From the NCBI GenBank assembly GCA_048498155.1, contig JBEHYN010000005.1, forward strand, positions 27,815-91,814: DNA of 64,000 nt, read 5' to 3'. The notes below the pieces were generated by a model, which was not told the origin of the DNA, did not search any database, and saw only the letters and a list, made by a program, of their open reading frames with translations. This stretch comes from BOG-938 sp048498155. GTDB lineage: Bacteria > Pseudomonadota > Alphaproteobacteria > Caulobacterales > Caulobacteraceae. Below, in pieces: positions 62,026 to 64,000 of this stretch. The first letter of the stretch is position 1; each line of letters starts with the position of its first letter. Made by a program: the position numbers and the translations under genes.

Positions 62026-62679
62026 TCAAGCCGCACGCGGATTAGACTGGGAGCCCGACAATCCACGGGCAAAGCGCTTGAAAGCCGCCGACAGCCGATG
62101 GCGCCATTGCTCCCAGGCCGCGACCTTGTCCGATACCACCCAGTTCATCTGCAACACCCGGCGCGGGCCGACAAAGGGCTCATGACCGTGCCAGGATTCG
62201 TCCGATCGCTTGAACACCAGAAGGTTGCCGAACTTGGGCGAGACCTCGGCAGCGACGGCGTTGAGGTCGTGGCCATTGCGCAATAGGCGCAGCCGCCCGC
62301 CGTCAGCCTCCCATTCGCCGTTCAGATAGACCAATACCGTGATGATCTTCTTCTTGGAATCGTTGTGAATCCTGCCGTCGCGTGCATCGCAGCGGCCGCG
62401 CAAGGTGAACATCGTCGCGGACCGCGCGAGGTCCAGCCCGAACTTCTGCTCGACGGCGCCGCGAAAGGCCGGGCCGTTCATTTCGTCAATCAAAGCCTGC
62501 AAGGCCGGTCCGGCGGACAATTCGCTAAACGGAAACGAGCCGGCGTCCGGCATGTCCGGAAAGTCGTTGAGGATCGCCGATTGATCCTTCTCGCCGATAA
62601 AGCCTTCGACCAACACATATTCGAAGGGGTCCGTGGCCAAGGGCGCATCGGACAAGGCTTTCAGATCAAGCAGACCCAT
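62026..62679 (-). CDS. 2-oxoglutarate/Fe(II)-dependent oxygenase (prolyl-4-hydroxylase-like)
   Basis: A 217-residue protein with an Fe(II) site H105-x-D107 (GRIHNDSKKK), a distal His at 164 or 166 (SWHGHEPF) and the 2OG Arg at R173 or R174 (GPRRVLQMNWV). TVLVYLNGEW and EWEADGGRLRLL are typical of the 2OG-FeII_Oxy_3 superfamily. It starts at ATG 62679 with AGGAGA upstream and heads the operon with the ligase-like, GT39-like and ELM1-like genes. It may hydroxylate a sugar or lipid of the glycan made by the operon (inference). Confidence 0.85.
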   Translation of the reverse strand: MGLLDLKALSDAPLATDPFEYVLVEGFIGEKDQSAILNDFPDMPDAGSFPFSELSAGPALQALIDEMNGPAFRGAVEQKFGLDLARSATMFTLRGRCDARDGRIHNDSKKKIITVLVYLNGEWEADGGRLRLLRNGHDLNAVAAEVSPKFGNLLVFKRSDESWHGHEPFVGPRRVLQMNWVVSDKVAAWEQWRHRLSAAFKRFARGLSGSQSNPRAA

Positions 62680-62849
62680 CAGCTTCTCCTGCGGCGGCTC
62701 AGATCGCCGGGTATCACAGCCGCCCCTGTTCGCAAACCGTCTTCGCATAACCGCAAGGCCTGGAATTGCCGCGCAAGTGGCGGAGCGCGCACCTCAATCA
62801 CGCAAGCTATGCGGACGGATGAGGCAGGCTGTATGGAAGGGTGATGCAG

Positions 62850-63911
62850 ATGCGGATCGACGATTCATCGTTGAACGAGGCGCGGTGGACGGCGCTCTGC
62901 GCGCGGACGTCCGGCCCCGACGCCGATTTCATCTACGCCGTCACAACGACAGGGATCTATTGCCGCCCTGGCTGCGCCTCGCGCCGCCCGCACCGAGCCA
63001 ATGTTTGCTTTTACGACAGCACCGCCGCCGCACGCGCCGCAGGTTTCCGCCCTTGCCTGCGCTGCCGCCCCGATGAGCCTTCGGTGAACGGGCCGGCGGC
63101 GGCCATTGCCCAGGCCTGCCGGACCATCAAAGACGCCCTCACGCCCCCTTCCCTGGCTGTCTTGGCCGCCCAGGCCGGTCTGAGCCCCTTTCATTTCCAG
63201 CGACAATTCAAGGCTACTGTCGGCCTGACCCCCGCCGGTTATGCGCGCGCCCAGCGGGCCGAGCGGGCGCGGGCCGCGCTCCTGAGTGAAAACGAGGTCA
63301 CCGCCGCCATCTTTGACGCGGGATTCAGCTCGAGCGGCCGGTTCTATGAAACCTCTGGCGAACGGCTGGGGATGACGCCCTTGGCCTTCAAACGACATGG
63401 ACGCGGCCATACCATCCACTACGGCGTGGGGATCTGCTGGCTGGGCCATGTCCTGGCGGCCGCCACGGAACGCGGCGTTTGCGCCATCAGTCTGGGCGAT
63501 GATCCCGATGTCCTGATTGCTCAGCTGACGGAGCGCTTTCGAGAGGCTGAAATCTCTGACGGCGGCGAGGACTTCCAGCATACCCTCGACCTAGTCATCG
63601 CCCTGATTGAGGCGCCCGAAAAGCCGCATCAACTGCCCCTGGACGTTCAGGGCGCGGCCTTCCAGGAGCGGGTCTGGCAGGCCCTCACCCGCATCCCTGC
63701 CGGATCGACTGCCAGCTATGCCCAGGTGGCCCGGGACATCGGCGCGCCCAAGGCTGCCCGGGCGGTGGCCCGAGCCTGCGCGAGTAATACCGTAGCGGTC
63801 GCTATCCCCTGCCACCGCGTGGTGCGCTCGGACGGCGCCGTGTCGGGCTATCGTTGGGGAAGCGAACGAAAGACAGCGATCCTCAAGCGAGAAAAACAGG
63901 CAAAGCCCTAG
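62850..63911 (+). CDS. ada: Bifunctional Ada: methylphosphotriester and O6-methylguanine DNA methyltransferase / AraC-type activator
   Basis: Repairs O6-methylguanine and methylphosphotriesters and switches on its own regulon when methylated. The start at ATG 62850 is chosen because GGAAGG is 9 nt upstream. It also gives exact E. coli Ada numbering: zinc cysteines C38, C42, C69 and C72, and the active-site Cys at C321 in IPCHRVV. Two AraC helix-turn-helix motifs lie around residues 95-180, and the MGMT domain follows. GTG 62841 and ATG 62844 are alternatives. It is divergent from the glycan operon. Confidence 0.97.
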   Translation: MRIDDSSLNEARWTALCARTSGPDADFIYAVTTTGIYCRPGCASRRPHRANVCFYDSTAAARAAGFRPCLRCRPDEPSVNGPAAAIAQACRTIKDALTPPSLAVLAAQAGLSPFHFQRQFKATVGLTPAGYARAQRAERARAALLSENEVTAAIFDAGFSSSGRFYETSGERLGMTPLAFKRHGRGHTIHYGVGICWLGHVLAAATERGVCAISLGDDPDVLIAQLTERFREAEISDGGEDFQHTLDLVIALIEAPEKPHQLPLDVQGAAFQERVWQALTRIPAGSTASYAQVARDIGAPKAARAVARACASNTVAVAIPCHRVVRSDGAVSGYRWGSERKTAILKREKQAKP

Positions 63912-63928
63912 GACCAATCGACATTCAG

Positions 63929-63980
63929 GATTCACAGGGCGACTGAGCGCTGATTCATTCCGTTCCGGATTTATTGATTC
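63929..63980 (+). promoter_or_regulatory. Three GATTC (GANTC) sites before the next gene
   Basis: GATTC occurs at 63929-63933, 63952-63956 and 63976-63980, spaced 23 and 24 bp, in the 80-bp region between ada and the next start. GANTC is the CcrM methylation site in Caulobacterales and controls GcrA-dependent promoters. A cluster in a promoter suggests cell-cycle-linked expression of the downstream gene. Confidence 0.45.
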
Positions 63981-63991
63981 GGAGCAGAACG

Positions 63992-64000
63992 ATGAGTGTG
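63992..64000 (+). CDS. Start of the next gene (partial, three codons)
   Basis: ATG AGT GTG at the very end of the window, preceded by GGAG 7 nt upstream. Only M-S-V is visible, so no product can be assigned; the gene runs off the window. The SD and the GATTC-rich upstream region are the only evidence that it is real. Confidence 0.4.

Overview
This is a GC-rich, gene-dense chromosomal segment from an alphaproteobacterium, most likely of the order Caulobacterales (inference). The signs are a long-form alphaproteobacterial SerC, a DUF1134 protein, an ELM1-family protein, a Caulobacter-like sigma-73 promoter in front of infC, and GATTC (CcrM-type GANTC) sites clustered at the right end. No rRNA, tRNA, CRISPR array or prophage was seen. 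Most of the window is housekeeping, and many junctions are 1-8 bp start/stop overlaps.

Layout. 1-2.7 kb: the surA tail, pdxA and rsmA, then a convergent degenerate receiver protein. 2.8-7.35 kb: purA, serA and serC, with a structured leader before serC. 7.35-14.3 kb: a small secreted protein, then the minus-strand run pal-cpoB-tilS-ftsH-folP-thiD. 14.4-22.1 kb: tolB, tolA, tolR, tolQ, ybgC, ruvB, ruvA and ruvC, a PIN/AbrB toxin-antitoxin pair, and a YebC-family regulator. 22.2-27.8 kb: a solitary DUF1592-type di-heme protein, a PhnA-like protein, glmM and galU, followed by a long perfect inverted repeat. 27.8-32.2 kb: an SDR-type protein, a metallophosphoesterase, an alpha/beta hydrolase and a glycosyltransferase. 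32.3-38.7 kb: infC (ATT start), a palindromic repeat pair, an MFS transporter, rpmI-rplT, a textbook terminator 18 nt before pheS, and pheST. 38.8-43 kb: YqhA-like, DUF1134, YaiI and DUF1993 proteins, and lepA.

43-50.7 kb is the accessory part. It holds a periplasmic bicupin, a lactonase-like protein, a two-gene molybdenum hydroxylase (IorAB-like), small lipoprotein and membrane proteins, and a complete IS110-family element with 15-bp subterminal inverted repeats and a 250-nt structured right end. 50.75-58.2 kb: a pentapeptide-repeat protein, a stand-alone RibD-like deaminase, gpmA, a small membrane protein, kdsD, a phosphohexomutase, ugd and a 2OG-Fe(II) oxygenase. 58.3-62.7 kb is a tight minus-strand operon of a second 2OG-Fe(II) oxygenase, an O-antigen-ligase-like protein, a GT39-type transferase and an ELM1-family protein. 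The window ends with ada and the first codons of another gene.

How it fits together. galU, the phosphohexomutase, ugd and kdsD supply activated sugars (UDP-glucose, hexose-1-phosphates, UDP-glucuronate, the Kdo precursor). glmM feeds UDP-GlcNAc synthesis. The polymerase/ligase and transferase genes probably use these for a surface glycan. Tol-Pal maintains the envelope during division, RuvABC and Ada handle DNA damage, and infC, rpmI, rplT, pheST, lepA, tilS and rsmA serve translation. The best candidates for new biology are the glycan operon pairing an ELM1 homologue with two dioxygenases, and the IS110 right end as a possible bridge RNA.
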